64,000 bases of DNA. Origin: DATAXP01 sp036272935 (lineage in GTDB: Bacteria > Planctomycetota > Planctomycetia > Pirellulales > PNKZ01). The DNA lies in contig DATAXP010000073.1 in the NCBI GenBank assembly GCA_036272935.1, positions 8,580 to 72,579 on the forward strand. The letters run 5' to 3'. A program made the translations under genes and the position numbers. Positions 41,721 through 50,263 of this stretch are shown here, one piece after another. A model generated the notes under the pieces. The model was given only the letters and a program-made list of their open reading frames with translations, did no database searches and was not told where the DNA came from. Numbering within the stretch: the stretch's first letter is position 1; each line of letters starts with the position of its first letter.

Positions 41721-44684
41721 TTACTCTCGTGTCACAAACTCATCCAAGTTCATCACTCCCCGCGCCACGGCTATCCACGCTGCGGTCTCGGCCAACTTTG
41801 TTTCTCCGGCGCTGCCGATAAGGCTTGCTGCCGCGTCGAGCTGTTGGCGATAGGCAGTGCGCTCGGCATGGTATAGCTCGCGCAGCACGCGCACCTCGTC
41901 GGCCATCGGCTTTCGGGCCAGGCAAGCCGCGAAAAGCCATTCGATTCGGCCGCGTGTGTCTTCCGGCCCCTCGTCAACCACGCGGCGGCCGAGCACCTGA
42001 GCATGTTCAACGAACACCGGGTCGTTGAGCGTCGTGAGCGCTTGCAGCGGCGTGTTCGAGCGATTGCGCAGCGCGGTACACGCGGTCCCTTCGGGGGCGT
42101 CGAACGCCATCAAGCTGGGATACGGATTCGATCGCCGGAAATGCACGTACATGCCGCGGCGATAGAGGGCCGGGGCGTCGCTAGTGGGCCAGATCAGTTC
42201 GTACTTGTACTGAATGTCGAGCACCGATTTGGGAATGACCGGGAACACCGTCGTCCCGCCGAGGGTGCGATCCAGCAGGCCACTGGCCGAGAGGAACAAG
42301 TCGCGAACGATTTCCGCCTCGACACGGAACCGTCCTTGCCGGGCCGCGAGCGCATTGAGCGGATCGCGTGCCGCCAGCTCGTCGCGGAAATCAGAACTTT
42401 GCCGATACGCGCTCGACAGCACGATCGTGCGGATCAACTGCTTGCGGCTCCAGGGACGACGGGACTGGGGGCTAGGGGTTGGGGACTTGGCATTCGGCAT
42501 CTCGCCAGACCCCAGTCCCGCACCCCCAGTCCCGCGAACGAAGCTCGCTGCCAGCCAATCGAGCAGTTCGGGATGGCTGGGCTTGTCCCCTTGCACGCCG
42601 AAATCGTCGACGGTGGCCACCAGGCCGCGGCCGAAGAGATGTGCCCAGATGTGGTTTACTGCCACGCGCGCAGTCAATGGATTCGCCGGGTCGGCCAGCC
42701 AGCGCGCCAAGTCGAGCCGGTCGGCGCGGGCGCTGCGCGGCTTGAGCGGCGGCAGGACGGCAGGGGTGCCGGGCTCGACTTCCGGGCCGTGTTGCTTGAA
42801 GTCGCCGCGCAGCAGCACATGCGTCTTGCGCGGGTTGTCGGTGTTCTCCTTGAGCGCCAAGACTTCGGGGTTCGGCAGGTAGCGTTCCTCGGTAAGCAGC
42901 AGGCGCAACGCGTCGCGCACTTCGTCGCGCTTGGCCGGAAGCATCTCGAAAAACTCGGCCACGAGCTGTTGCTCTTCGGCAGAGCGCTCGTCGGCCGGCT
43001 TGAGCAGCGCAGCTCTCGGCGATTCCGAATCGTCGAGCTGCTCCAGATACGCCCCGGGCGAGACGATGTGTTTTTCGAGTGTCTCGCTGATGACGCCTAG
43101 CGAGCTAATGTAGCGTTCGAGCGACTTGGAATCGTGCCAATCGGGTTTCTTGTCCTTCTTGAACATCCCCTGCACATGGCTGGGGGCCGCGAGGTCTTTT
43201 TGCTTGGCGGCCGGCGTGTCGGCGAGCCATTGTTCCAGCCCCAACGATGCGAGTTGCCGTTGAGCCTCGAGCTGCCGGCGCGACGCGGCCACTGCCGCCT
43301 CGATCGCTGCGGGCGATTTCTCGGTCCCTTCCTTGATCAGGTTGTCGATCATCCGTTGCCGCGCTTGCAGTCCGAGCCATTTGTCGAAGTACGCGGCCAG
43401 CGCCAGAGCATAGGTCTGCTTTTCCGCCGGCGTTCCTGCCAGGTCGATCTCGACTTCTTCCACGTTGTTGAATAGCGCGTAGAAGCGGTAATACTCCTGC
43501 TGCGAGATGGGATCGTACTTGTGGCTGTGGCACTGGGCGCAGCCGAGCGTGAGGCCGAGCATGGCAGAAGCGGACGTGTTCACGCGATCGATCATTTCGC
43601 GGTTGCGGTAATCTTCCTTGTTGATGCCCGACTCGGTGTTCTTGATCGTCATCCGGTGGAAGCCGGTAGCGAGCTGATGATCGAGCGAGGCGTCGGGAAG
43701 CAGATCGCCGGCGAGCTGCTCGGCGAGAAACTGGGCGTACGGCATATCGTCGTTGATCGCCTTGACGACCCAGTCGCGATACCGCCAGGCGTTGGGGCGC
43801 ACGATGTCGAGCTCGTAGCCGTTCGAGTCACCATAACGGGCCAGGTCGAGCCAATGTCGCCCCCAGCGCTCGCCGAAGTGCGGCGAGGCCAGCAGCCGAT
43901 CGACCAGCCGCTCGTAGGCGTCGGGACGATCGTCGTCGAGGAACGTGCGTTGCTCGTCGGGCGTCGGCAGCAAGCCGATCAGGTCGAGATACAAGCGACG
44001 CAGCAGCGTTTCGTTCTTGGCGCGTGGCGAGGGGGCGACGTGTTCCTGGTCAAGCCGAGCGAGAATGAACGCGTCGATGGGCGAGCGCGACCAGCCTTTG
44101 CGATTCACTCGTGGCGGATCGTGGCGGACGATCGGCTGATACGCCCAGTGCTTCGACAGCGGCGCGTCGGCCGAGCCGTCGTCGGGCCATGCGGCGCCGG
44201 CATCGATCCACGCGCGCAACGACGCAATCTGTTCGGCCGATAGGGGCTTGCCGGCTTCTTCGGGCGGCATGCGTTCGCTGGCGTCTTCAGCCTCGACGCG
44301 TCGCAGCAGTTCACTTTCACCACTCTTGCCGGCAACCCATGCGGGGCCTGAGTCGCCGCCGGCGATGGCGTTTGTGCGGCGATCGAGTCGCAAGCCGGCT
44401 TCTTGTTTCTCAACACCATGGCAGCCCGTGCAGTGGGCCGTGAAGATCGGCTGCACGTCGCGGACGAAGTCGATTGATTTTGCTGGCCCCGCGGCAACGG
44501 CGGAGGACGCGAACATGACAAACAACGCAACCGCCAAGAGCCCTCTCCCGCCGGGAGAGGGCGGGTCGCCGCCGCAGCGACCCGGGTGAGGTAGAACCGT
44601 GAGATGACGTCGATACCCGTTCTCCCGCATCCGCCGTTCGGGCACCTTCTCCCGGAGGGAGAAGGTATGCATTTTTGCGTTCAT
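41721..44684 (-). CDS. PSD1 and planctomycete cytochrome c domain protein
   Basis: 987 residues. A PSCyt1 haem domain carries AHCTGCHG (Cys85, Cys88, His89). DUF1549 follows (PIDAFILARLDQEHVAPSP...LARYGDSNGYE) and includes a second CAQCH in GCAQCHSHKYDPIS. The PSD1/DUF1553 domain forms the C-terminal third (SYRQSS-like SSAYRQSSDFRDE; NTPLQALTTLNDPVFVE). It works with the adjacent DUF1501 protein. Two palindromic repeats are built into the frame: one supplies residues about 5-48 before the hydrophobic signal core (LLAVALFVMFASSAVAAG), another about residues 717-741. The start is fixed by an ATGA overlap with the LacI gene, though a TTG after the repeat is a possible alternative. Confidence 0.9.
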   Translation of the reverse strand: MNAKMHTFSLREKVPERRMRENGYRRHLTVLPHPGRCGGDPPSPGGRGLLAVALFVMFASSAVAAGPAKSIDFVRDVQPIFTAHCTGCHGVEKQEAGLRLDRRTNAIAGGDSGPAWVAGKSGESELLRRVEAEDASERMPPEEAGKPLSAEQIASLRAWIDAGAAWPDDGSADAPLSKHWAYQPIVRHDPPRVNRKGWSRSPIDAFILARLDQEHVAPSPRAKNETLLRRLYLDLIGLLPTPDEQRTFLDDDRPDAYERLVDRLLASPHFGERWGRHWLDLARYGDSNGYELDIVRPNAWRYRDWVVKAINDDMPYAQFLAEQLAGDLLPDASLDHQLATGFHRMTIKNTESGINKEDYRNREMIDRVNTSASAMLGLTLGCAQCHSHKYDPISQQEYYRFYALFNNVEEVEIDLAGTPAEKQTYALALAAYFDKWLGLQARQRMIDNLIKEGTEKSPAAIEAAVAASRRQLEAQRQLASLGLEQWLADTPAAKQKDLAAPSHVQGMFKKDKKPDWHDSKSLERYISSLGVISETLEKHIVSPGAYLEQLDDSESPRAALLKPADERSAEEQQLVAEFFEMLPAKRDEVRDALRLLLTEERYLPNPEVLALKENTDNPRKTHVLLRGDFKQHGPEVEPGTPAVLPPLKPRSARADRLDLARWLADPANPLTARVAVNHIWAHLFGRGLVATVDDFGVQGDKPSHPELLDWLAASFVRGTGGAGLGSGEMPNAKSPTPSPQSRRPWSRKQLIRTIVLSSAYRQSSDFRDELAARDPLNALAARQGRFRVEAEIVRDLFLSASGLLDRTLGGTTVFPVIPKSVLDIQYKYELIWPTSDAPALYRRGMYVHFRRSNPYPSLMAFDAPEGTACTALRNRSNTPLQALTTLNDPVFVEHAQVLGRRVVDEGPEDTRGRIEWLFAACLARKPMADEVRVLRELYHAERTAYRQQLDAAASLIGSAGETKLAETAAWIAVARGVMNLDEFVTRE
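42460..42534. repeat. CGGGACTGGGGG palindrome inside the PSD1 gene
   Basis: Perfect 12-bp outer arms (CGGGACTGGGGG / CCCCCAGTCCCG) plus partial internal copies. It adds about 25 Gly/Ser/Pro-rich residues in frame between the LLDWLAASFV and WSRKQLIRTIVLSSAYRQSS segments, which are adjacent in typical family members. Confidence 0.85.
44541..44665. repeat. CCCTCTCCC/GGGAGAAGG composite palindrome (copy 3), inside the PSD1 gene start
   Basis: Same family as 36565-36753 and 41588-41712, in opposite orientation. It begins six codons after the PSD1 start codon and ends just before the signal-peptide core, keeping the frame open across 125 bp. Confidence 0.85.
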
Positions 44685-45715
44685 GTTGATTCTCGTACGA
44701 CGAGGCGTGGCCGGATCGTGACGATGCGTTGTTCCGGTTCGATCGATTCCCCGGCCGCGACGTGCGACAGCATCTCGATCGCCGCCGCGGCGTAGGCCGC
44801 GTGCTGCTGGTCGACCGTCGTGAGCGCCGGCTCGATGACCGTCGCCAGATCGAGATTGTCGTAGCCGACTGCCGCCACATCGTCGGGCACACGCAGGCCG
44901 CGCTGCTTGAGGCGTTGAATCAGGCGCACGGCCCACACGTCGTCGGCGGCGATGATCGCATCGGCTCGCCGGTCGATCACCAGCACTTCGATCGCACGGT
45001 CGATCGACGACTCGTCGGGGATGTCTGCTTCGGCCGACCAAATCAGCCGCTCGTCGCAGGAGAGTCCGCGCTCGGCAAGCTCGGCCAGGTAGCCTGCACG
45101 GCGAAACGCCATGAACTCATCGGCGGAGCTCGACAGCAGCAGGCCAATACGCCTCCGGCCGCGATCGACCAGGTGCGCGACCGATTGCCGAACGCCGTCC
45201 TCGGTATCGACGCGGACGCACAACCCTTCGGTCGTCAAAGGCCGGCCGTGGAAGATCACGTTCTGGCGCCCATCGAACAAAGGGCGCAGCTCGTCGAGAT
45301 ACTGGCGGCGCAAATCGACAATGCACAGCACGCCCTCGACACCGCGGCTCTCGAAATCGTCAAGATAACGGGCCGAGAGGCGCGGGTCGCCGTGCACCTG
45401 GCCGACGATGAATCGCAAGCCGCGCTCGATGCCCGCTTGTTCCAACTGCGATAGGCGTGCGAGGTTCGTCGGCCACTGCGAATCGAAGATCACGCCGATC
45501 AGATTGCTGCGCACGCCGCGCAACTGCTGGGCAACGCGGTTGGGCCGATAATTCATCCGGCGGGCGATTGCTTCGACTTTGCGGCGGGTCGCCTCGCCCA
45601 CCCGGACACTCGAGCTGCCGGCGCCATTGAGCACATGGGCGGCCGTGACACGCGACACACCGGCGGCGCGGGCGACATCGATCAGACGTACGGCAGAAGG
45701 CCGGGCGACGGACAT
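44681..45715 (-). CDS. LacI-family transcriptional regulator
   Basis: 344 residues. The helix-turn-helix is at residues about 9-30 (VRLIDVARAAGVSRVTAAHVLNG), followed by the hinge NYRPNRVAQQLRG and a periplasmic-binding-protein-like ligand domain (LIGVIFDSQWPTNLARLSQLEQAG...DAIIAADDVWAVRLIQRLKQRGLRVPDDVAAVGYDN). It should bind a sugar-like effector and control the downstream PSD1, DUF1501 and hydrolase genes, whose first member overlaps its stop by four bases. That gives a self-contained regulated unit. No clear operator palindrome could be placed upstream. Confidence 0.92.
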   Translation of the reverse strand: MSVARPSAVRLIDVARAAGVSRVTAAHVLNGAGSSSVRVGEATRRKVEAIARRMNYRPNRVAQQLRGVRSNLIGVIFDSQWPTNLARLSQLEQAGIERGLRFIVGQVHGDPRLSARYLDDFESRGVEGVLCIVDLRRQYLDELRPLFDGRQNVIFHGRPLTTEGLCVRVDTEDGVRQSVAHLVDRGRRRIGLLLSSSADEFMAFRRAGYLAELAERGLSCDERLIWSAEADIPDESSIDRAIEVLVIDRRADAIIAADDVWAVRLIQRLKQRGLRVPDDVAAVGYDNLDLATVIEPALTTVDQQHAAYAAAAIEMLSHVAAGESIEPEQRIVTIRPRLVVREST

Positions 45716-45819
45716 CGTAGGGCGGGCAGGGAAACGAGCAGGAAGGCAGGCGGATTAATCGTGAAATCAATCTACCGACCGGAGCAAACCGTTGTCAATC
45801 ATTTCGGTCCCGCGAGACG

Positions 45820-46296
45820 TTACGAGGAGCGCAGGTCGGCCGGGCCGATCGACGTGCCCGTCTCGGCAACCAGCGGCTGCCGCCCCGCAAATCCGGCCTC
45901 CAAGTCGTGCCAATACAGCACTTCCGGCTCGCCGAGCTTCCAGCACAGATACACGGGGCGGCCATCGATCATTGCAGGGAAATCGACCAATCCATCGGGA
46001 CCGCTTTTCGGCTCGACGCCGATCTGCCGCAGTTCCTCGACATATTCCTGCAACCGTCGGACGTCGCGCTCCAGCTCGTCTTCGATCTGTTCGACTTCCT
46101 GGCTGTATACGTCGCCCGGCTTTCGCTCCCGGCCTCCGGTGAGCGACGACAGACGCTGGCGACGCTCGACCACCTCGCGGTACAGCTCCGCCAGATCTTT
46201 CACGATCGCTCGCACCAGCGGCAGGGCCGCGTTCGCCTGTTCGACCGTAAACAGCCTTCGTCCCGCAAACGGATTTTCGCTCATCGCTTCGCTCAT
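45820..46296 (-). CDS. DUF2203 protein
   Basis: 158 residues, soluble and mainly helical. The DUF2203 pattern is present: RLFTVEQANAALPLVRAIVKDLAELYREV, a coiled-coil centre (VEQIEDELERDVRRLQEYVEELRQIGVE) and GLVDFPAMIDGRPVYLCWKLGEPEVLYWHDLEAGFAGRQPL. The family is widely conserved but has no known function. The upstream neighbour on the same strand is nuoI, 63 bp away; a shared transcript is possible. Confidence 0.88.
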   Translation of the reverse strand: MSEAMSENPFAGRRLFTVEQANAALPLVRAIVKDLAELYREVVERRQRLSSLTGGRERKPGDVYSQEVEQIEDELERDVRRLQEYVEELRQIGVEPKSGPDGLVDFPAMIDGRPVYLCWKLGEPEVLYWHDLEAGFAGRQPLVAETGTSIGPADLRSS

Positions 46297-46359
46297 CTGG
46301 CACGAACAGAAAAAAGCTCTGGTGTGGAATTGGCACCGGCTCTTCCGGCGCGGCTTCGC

Positions 46360-46887
46360 CTACTGATTCGGCCCGCCATGAACCGGGTCGACGATCACCT
46401 TCGAGCCGGCCACGGCCGTCGGGTTCAGCGTTGCCCGCCCCCACGCGATCTCGACCGGCAGCCGCGAGAAATCGACAATGCAGCCGTCGCGGCTGTAACA
46501 GCTCAGGTCGTGCGTTGCCCCCATAAAGATGCAGTCGACCGGGCACGGATCGACACACAACGCGCAGAACATGCACTTCGTGTAGTCGATCGTGAAGCCG
46601 GTGATCTTGAAGCCCTTGCCCTGCGTCACGCGCTCTTTGCCGATGTAGATGCAATCGACCGGGCATGCCTTGGCACACTGGTCGCACGCAATGCACGTTG
46701 TCAGATCGTAGCGATGGAAGCCGCGATAGCGCGGCGCCACCGGCACCGGCAACTCGGGATACTCGAAGTGCTGCGTGAACGTTTTGCGTTCGGGATCGTA
46801 CGTACGGATCCAGTAGCGCAGCGTCACGTACATGCCGTGCACCACGGTCACCACCGCATTGGCCACATCTTTGAACCACTGCAACAT
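46360..46887 (-). CDS. nuoI: NADH-quinone oxidoreductase subunit I-like ferredoxin
   Basis: 175 residues. An amphipathic N-terminal helix (MLQWFKDVANAVVTVVHGMYVTLRYW) anchors it to complex I, and two [4Fe-4S] motifs follow: TCIACDQCAKACPVDCI and KCMFCALCVDPCPVDCIFMG. It carries electrons from NADH or another donor to quinone. No other nuo gene is in the window, so complex I genes must be split in this genome or this copy must serve another complex. The ATG at 46887 fits the family start; the open frame continues upstream without similarity. Confidence 0.92.
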   Translation of the reverse strand: MLQWFKDVANAVVTVVHGMYVTLRYWIRTYDPERKTFTQHFEYPELPVPVAPRYRGFHRYDLTTCIACDQCAKACPVDCIYIGKERVTQGKGFKITGFTIDYTKCMFCALCVDPCPVDCIFMGATHDLSCYSRDGCIVDFSRLPVEIAWGRATLNPTAVAGSKVIVDPVHGGPNQ

Positions 46888-47631
46888 GAGTCGGACAATG
46901 CCTCGTAGTGGAAGCTCGCCTCGTAGCGGATCTGCCCGATCGAAAGAATCCTCGCGCACGGACAGCAGCGCGAGCGTCACGTGACGACGACCGGTGACGA
47001 TGCGGCAGGCACCAGCGCTGGATTATAGACGCGCGCGCGGGGGTCGCAAGCAGACGTTGTCGAGTTCGCTGGAACCATCTCGTTGAGCGCGCCAGCGGCA
47101 ATGCTCGGCATGCATCGTCACTGGCGGCGCGACGAGCGGCTCGGCCGAAGCGATGTCGAGTTCAGTCGGCCCCGGCGCTGTTCCGTCGCAGTGTCGAGAC
47201 GTTCGGCCAGGCGAGGCGTCCAGTTCTGTCATGCACGATTTTCTTGGTATGTCCATGCGTACACGTTGCCGTGACTGGCTAGTCGAACATCGCAAAACAC
47301 GCAGGCCAGAACTTTCGGAAGTCCTTTCAAGCGAAAGTCTTGCGGTCATGCAAGCTGATACGGTCGGCGGTAAAAGCGGGGCCGAGCTACGAAAATCGTA
47401 CCAAAGCGGTTGAGTTTGGTCGCCCGCCGCGCTCCGACCTTCCTTGACTCCCCGCTTTTTGCACGTAGAGTGAATTGAGGCAAATCCTTGCGCACTACCT
47501 GCGTTGGAGCCGTGGTGGCTCTCGTTGGGGAAGAAGCGGGGGAGATCGAACCAAGTTTTTCGCCGGTCGCGAGGTACGCGGAAGACGAACTTTCGGCACA
47601 CGCTTCGGACCACAAAGCGAAGGAATGGGCG
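46888..47631. other. Interval without recognised gene
   Basis: It lies between the divergent nuoI and csrA genes. Several short open frames exist but none has a domain, signal peptide or ribosome site that convinces. A possible promoter for csrA is at 47444-47471. Confidence 0.55.
47444..47471 (+). promoter_or_regulatory. Possible sigma-70 promoter upstream of csrA
   Basis: TTGACT and TAGAGT are separated by 16 bp. The start of csrA is about 160 bp further on, which would leave a long 5' leader. Confidence 0.35.
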
Positions 47632-47868
47632 ATGTTGGTTTTATCCCGCAAGAAGAACGAGAGTATCGTGATCAACAACGATATCACCATCGTCGTTGTT
47701 GAGATTCGCGGCGACAAAGTGCGGCTTGGCGTCGAGGCACCCAAGGAGGTGCCGGTGCATCGTCGCGAGGTGTACGACGCGATCCATCGCGGCCAGGCGC
47801 CGGGCGAGAACAGCAACGCTAGCACTCGCAAGCCGACCGAAGCCGACGCAACCGCCGGCGAAGCGTAA
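47632..47868 (+). CDS. csrA: Carbon storage regulator CsrA
   Basis: 78 residues. The first 50 form the CsrA fold: MLVLSRKKNESIVINNDITI, VVEIRGDKVRLGVEAPKEVPVHRREVYDAI, with the RNA-binding residues near the N-terminus (LSRK) and in the VHRREV segment. A 25-residue polar tail follows, longer than in E. coli. AAGGAATGGGCG upstream decides the ATG. The protein is a dimeric RNA-binding regulator that blocks ribosome sites containing GGA. A tRNA-Glu gene follows 115 bp downstream. Confidence 0.96.
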   Translation: MLVLSRKKNESIVINNDITIVVVEIRGDKVRLGVEAPKEVPVHRREVYDAIHRGQAPGENSNASTRKPTEADATAGEA

Positions 47869-47983
47869 GCCTCGCGTAGCCGGCTCGCTTGCGCTTCCGC
47901 GTTTCATGCGCCACGAGGCCAAACGCTTGACGACTTGCTCCAGCAAGCGTTATACACCGAAGCGACACTAACGTGTGTCTCGC

Positions 47984-48058
47984 GGCCCCGTCGTCTAGCC
48001 AGGTCTAGGACACAGGCCTTTCACGCCTGCAACACGGGTTCGAATCCCGTCGGGGTCA
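47984..48058 (+). tRNA. tRNA-Glu (anticodon UUC)
   Basis: A full cloverleaf can be drawn. The acceptor GGCCCCG pairs with CGGGGTC. The D arm contains GTCTAGCCAGGTCTAGGAC. The anticodon stem CAGGC/GCCTG carries loop CTTTCAC (anticodon TTC), and the T arm ACGGG-TTCGAAT-CCCGT follows. The final A is the discriminator; CCA is not encoded. Confidence 0.95.
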
Positions 48059-48352
48059 TTGCTGCGCACAGCGTGCTAGCGCTGCGCTTTCCTTGATCGC
48101 TTTGTCGCGGCGGCGTCTTCTCGCTTGGCCACGCAAGCCGAACTCTTTCCGGTGCCAGCATGAAGTTGTGCCGGCTGGAAAGGTTCTCCGGCACGGCGCT
48201 CCTGAAAAGGGTGCATGCATTGCTACTCAAATTACGCTTCCGATTGATTTTTGCCGCGCACAGCAGCCGAAAAGCACTCCTAGGGGAGGGTGCTTTGGAC
48301 TAAGCACCGCCGACGCCATTGTCGGCACGATGATCTTCAAGGAGGAAGACGC

Positions 48353-49816
48353 ATGAGTCGCGCGAAGGGCGTAGTTGTGGCGGCGCTGCTGACCGTTGGC
48401 CTCGGCCAGGTTGCGACGACTGCTCGCGGGCAGGCACCAACGCCGAACATTGTTCCCGCGCCGACCACGCTGTGGAACCGGATGGGCATCCCCAACGGGT
48501 TCCAAAAGCTGCGCGACTCGATGACCAACCGCAGCGGCAACCGCCCCGGCATGGAGCGCAAGCCGCCATTGAAGCGCATCGGCGACCCGCAGAACCTGAT
48601 GTCCAAGAACCCGGCCATCAAGACCGCCGCCGAGATCAAGAACGAAGAGGACCTGAAGAAGCAGAAGATCAAGGCGATCAAGTACCTCGCCAGCATCGGC
48701 TGCGGCTGCTATCCGGGCGTCAAGGAAGCACTGCTGGCCGCCCTGGACGACTGCACCGAGGCGGTGCGGCTCGAAGCGGCCAAGGCGTTCACCACCGCCG
48801 CCGGCAACAAGTGCAACGTCTGCTCGCGCACCTGCTGCGACAACGACGTGCGCACCAAGCTCGCCGAGATCGCCTACGAACTCGACGACCATGGCTGCTT
48901 CAAGGAGTCGTCGGCCGAGGTGCGCCAGGCCGCGCTCCAGGCGCTGCGAGCCTGCTGCGGTGCTCCGTACATTCCTGGTGCCGTGCCCGAAAGCGTGCCC
49001 ACGCCGCAGCGCGAAGTGCCGCTCACGCCCGAGCCGGAAGTTCCCGGCGTGCCGACCCCGGCGCCCCCGCCGGAGCCGACCTCGGCTACGATGATCGTCC
49101 CGAACAGCATGCACGAAGTCGCACAGGGTCGCCCTGCCACTCGGCGTCCGGCGCTGTTCGATACGGAGGCGGCCCAATCGCGCGTCGTCCAATCGCACCC
49201 GGCCGAGCCGCGCGTGGCCCAACGGCGCATGGTCGAGCCGCGAGTGATTGGAACCCCGGTTGCCGAAACCACCGTTATCGAGTCGCAGCCGGTCGAGGCC
49301 GCCGAGGTCGAAGCAACGTCGATCGAAGCGCCGGAAGCCGCTGAGACAGCTCAGCCTCAGCAGGAAGTGCCCGGTACGCTGCCGGCCGAGACGCCCGCGG
49401 TTCCGCTGACCAACGACGCCGTGTCGAACGAGTCGTCGGTTGAAGCCGCCACGGAGACGGTCATCGAAGCCACTCAGGTTGCCGAGGCCGTGCAAGCCGC
49501 GCTCCCGCAAGCGGTCGATTCGATCTTCGACGGCTCGATCGCTGAGATCGACGCCGAGGCCGGCTACGTGCAGTTGGCGCTCCGCCTGCGGGGAGCGACG
49601 CCGCACATCGGCCAGCGGGTCCGCGTCTATCAGCAGCAGGCCACGCGCCGCGTGCGCCTCGGTGAACTGGAAATCGTTCACAACGAGGCGGGCACCGTCA
49701 TCGCCCGGCCCCTCAGCGGGCTCGACCTGGCCCAGGTGTCGAAGGACGACGCGGTGATGGTCCTCTCGACCAAGGCGACGAACGTCGCCAGCCGCACCAG
49801 CTACCTCGCCCGCTAA
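48353..49816 (+). CDS. Exported HEAT-repeat-like protein
   Basis: 487 residues. AAGGAGGAAGACGC precedes the ATG. A signal peptide (GVVVAALLTVGLGQVATTARGQAP) is followed by a HEAT-like region (about 95-205: IKYLASIGCGCYPGVKEALLAALDDCTEAVRLEAAKAF, then SAEVRQAALQALRACCG) with an unusual cysteine cluster (CNVCSRTCC). A long Pro/Glu/Val-rich linker leads to a C-terminal domain (about 400-487: GSIAEIDAEAGYVQLALRL, VRLGELEIVHNEAGTVIARPL) of beta type that I do not recognise. Possibly an envelope scaffold. The next gene on this strand is the caspase-like/vWA protein, but 447 bp of repeats separate them. Confidence 0.8.
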   Translation: MSRAKGVVVAALLTVGLGQVATTARGQAPTPNIVPAPTTLWNRMGIPNGFQKLRDSMTNRSGNRPGMERKPPLKRIGDPQNLMSKNPAIKTAAEIKNEEDLKKQKIKAIKYLASIGCGCYPGVKEALLAALDDCTEAVRLEAAKAFTTAAGNKCNVCSRTCCDNDVRTKLAEIAYELDDHGCFKESSAEVRQAALQALRACCGAPYIPGAVPESVPTPQREVPLTPEPEVPGVPTPAPPPEPTSATMIVPNSMHEVAQGRPATRRPALFDTEAAQSRVVQSHPAEPRVAQRRMVEPRVIGTPVAETTVIESQPVEAAEVEATSIEAPEAAETAQPQQEVPGTLPAETPAVPLTNDAVSNESSVEAATETVIEATQVAEAVQAALPQAVDSIFDGSIAEIDAEAGYVQLALRLRGATPHIGQRVRVYQQQATRRVRLGELEIVHNEAGTVIARPLSGLDLAQVSKDDAVMVLSTKATNVASRTSYLAR

Positions 49817-49854
49817 GCATGCCCGCTTAGTGGCCGCATCCACTCGGCGAGTTT

Positions 49855-49949
49855 CTTGGCCCAGGCCAAAAAACTCGCCGAGTTTATTTTTTGGTTCCTG
49901 AGGGGGCCCCAGGGGGTCCAGGCCAAGAAACGAGCTTCTTTTTTTGGTC
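49855..49949. repeat. 95-bp dispersed repeat (copy 2, inverse)
   Basis: Reverse complement of 9221-9315 with only a few differences. Core blocks AAACTCGCCGAGTTTATTTT and GGCCAAGAAACGAGCTTC are shared. Confidence 0.85.
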
Positions 49950-50049
49950 TCGACGACTCGTGCCGCATCCGTCGTGCGCAATCGGTGCATGACGCGAGAG
50001 CTTACCCATCAAGGGCCGCAGGCTCCAAGCGCGAAAGCAGGCCAAGTCG

Positions 50050-50156
50050 GAGGATCACGAAAACACGAAAGGGAAGAAAGGACGAAACCGCAGCTTGGTG
50101 TCACGGCATTCTTGCCGTTTCGTGTTTTAGCCTTTTCGTGCTTTCGCGATCCTCCG
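50050..50156. repeat. GGATCACGAAA palindrome (uninterrupted copy)
   Basis: Left arm GAGGATCACGAAAACACGAAA and right arm CCTTTTCGTGCTTTCGCGATCC. Same family as the interrupted copy at 8900-9123. Confidence 0.75.
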
Positions 50157-50263
50157 CCGCGACGATCGGTGTGTCGCGCTTGCCACCGCGCCGGGCGGTG
50201 CTCATATTAAAGGCGTCGTGGTCAGCCTGTCAGGAGACGTGGCAACCCTGCCAGGAGATTCTG

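Larger units (their letters stand above)
49817..50263. other. Repeat-filled interval
   Basis: It contains the 95-bp dispersed repeat with an extra ACTCGGCGAGTTT palindrome, and the GGATCACGAAA palindrome. No gene is seen; the frame that runs through it into the next gene is repeat-derived. Confidence 0.7.

Noticed and set aside
44685..45041. Upstream extension of the PSD1 frame
   Set aside because: It runs inside the LacI gene; the ATGA overlap start is far more likely.
45716..45800. Possible LacI operator upstream of the regulator gene
   Set aside because: Only weak inverted symmetry (GATTAATC...) could be found; not better than chance.
48227..49990. 587-residue open frame opposite the HEAT-repeat protein
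   Set aside because: Antisense shadow rich in Arg/Gly/Leu; it also runs through the 95-bp repeat.
49856..50263. Apparent N-terminal extension of the vWA protein
   Set aside because: It is repeat sequence; a good RBS and ATG lie at 50264.
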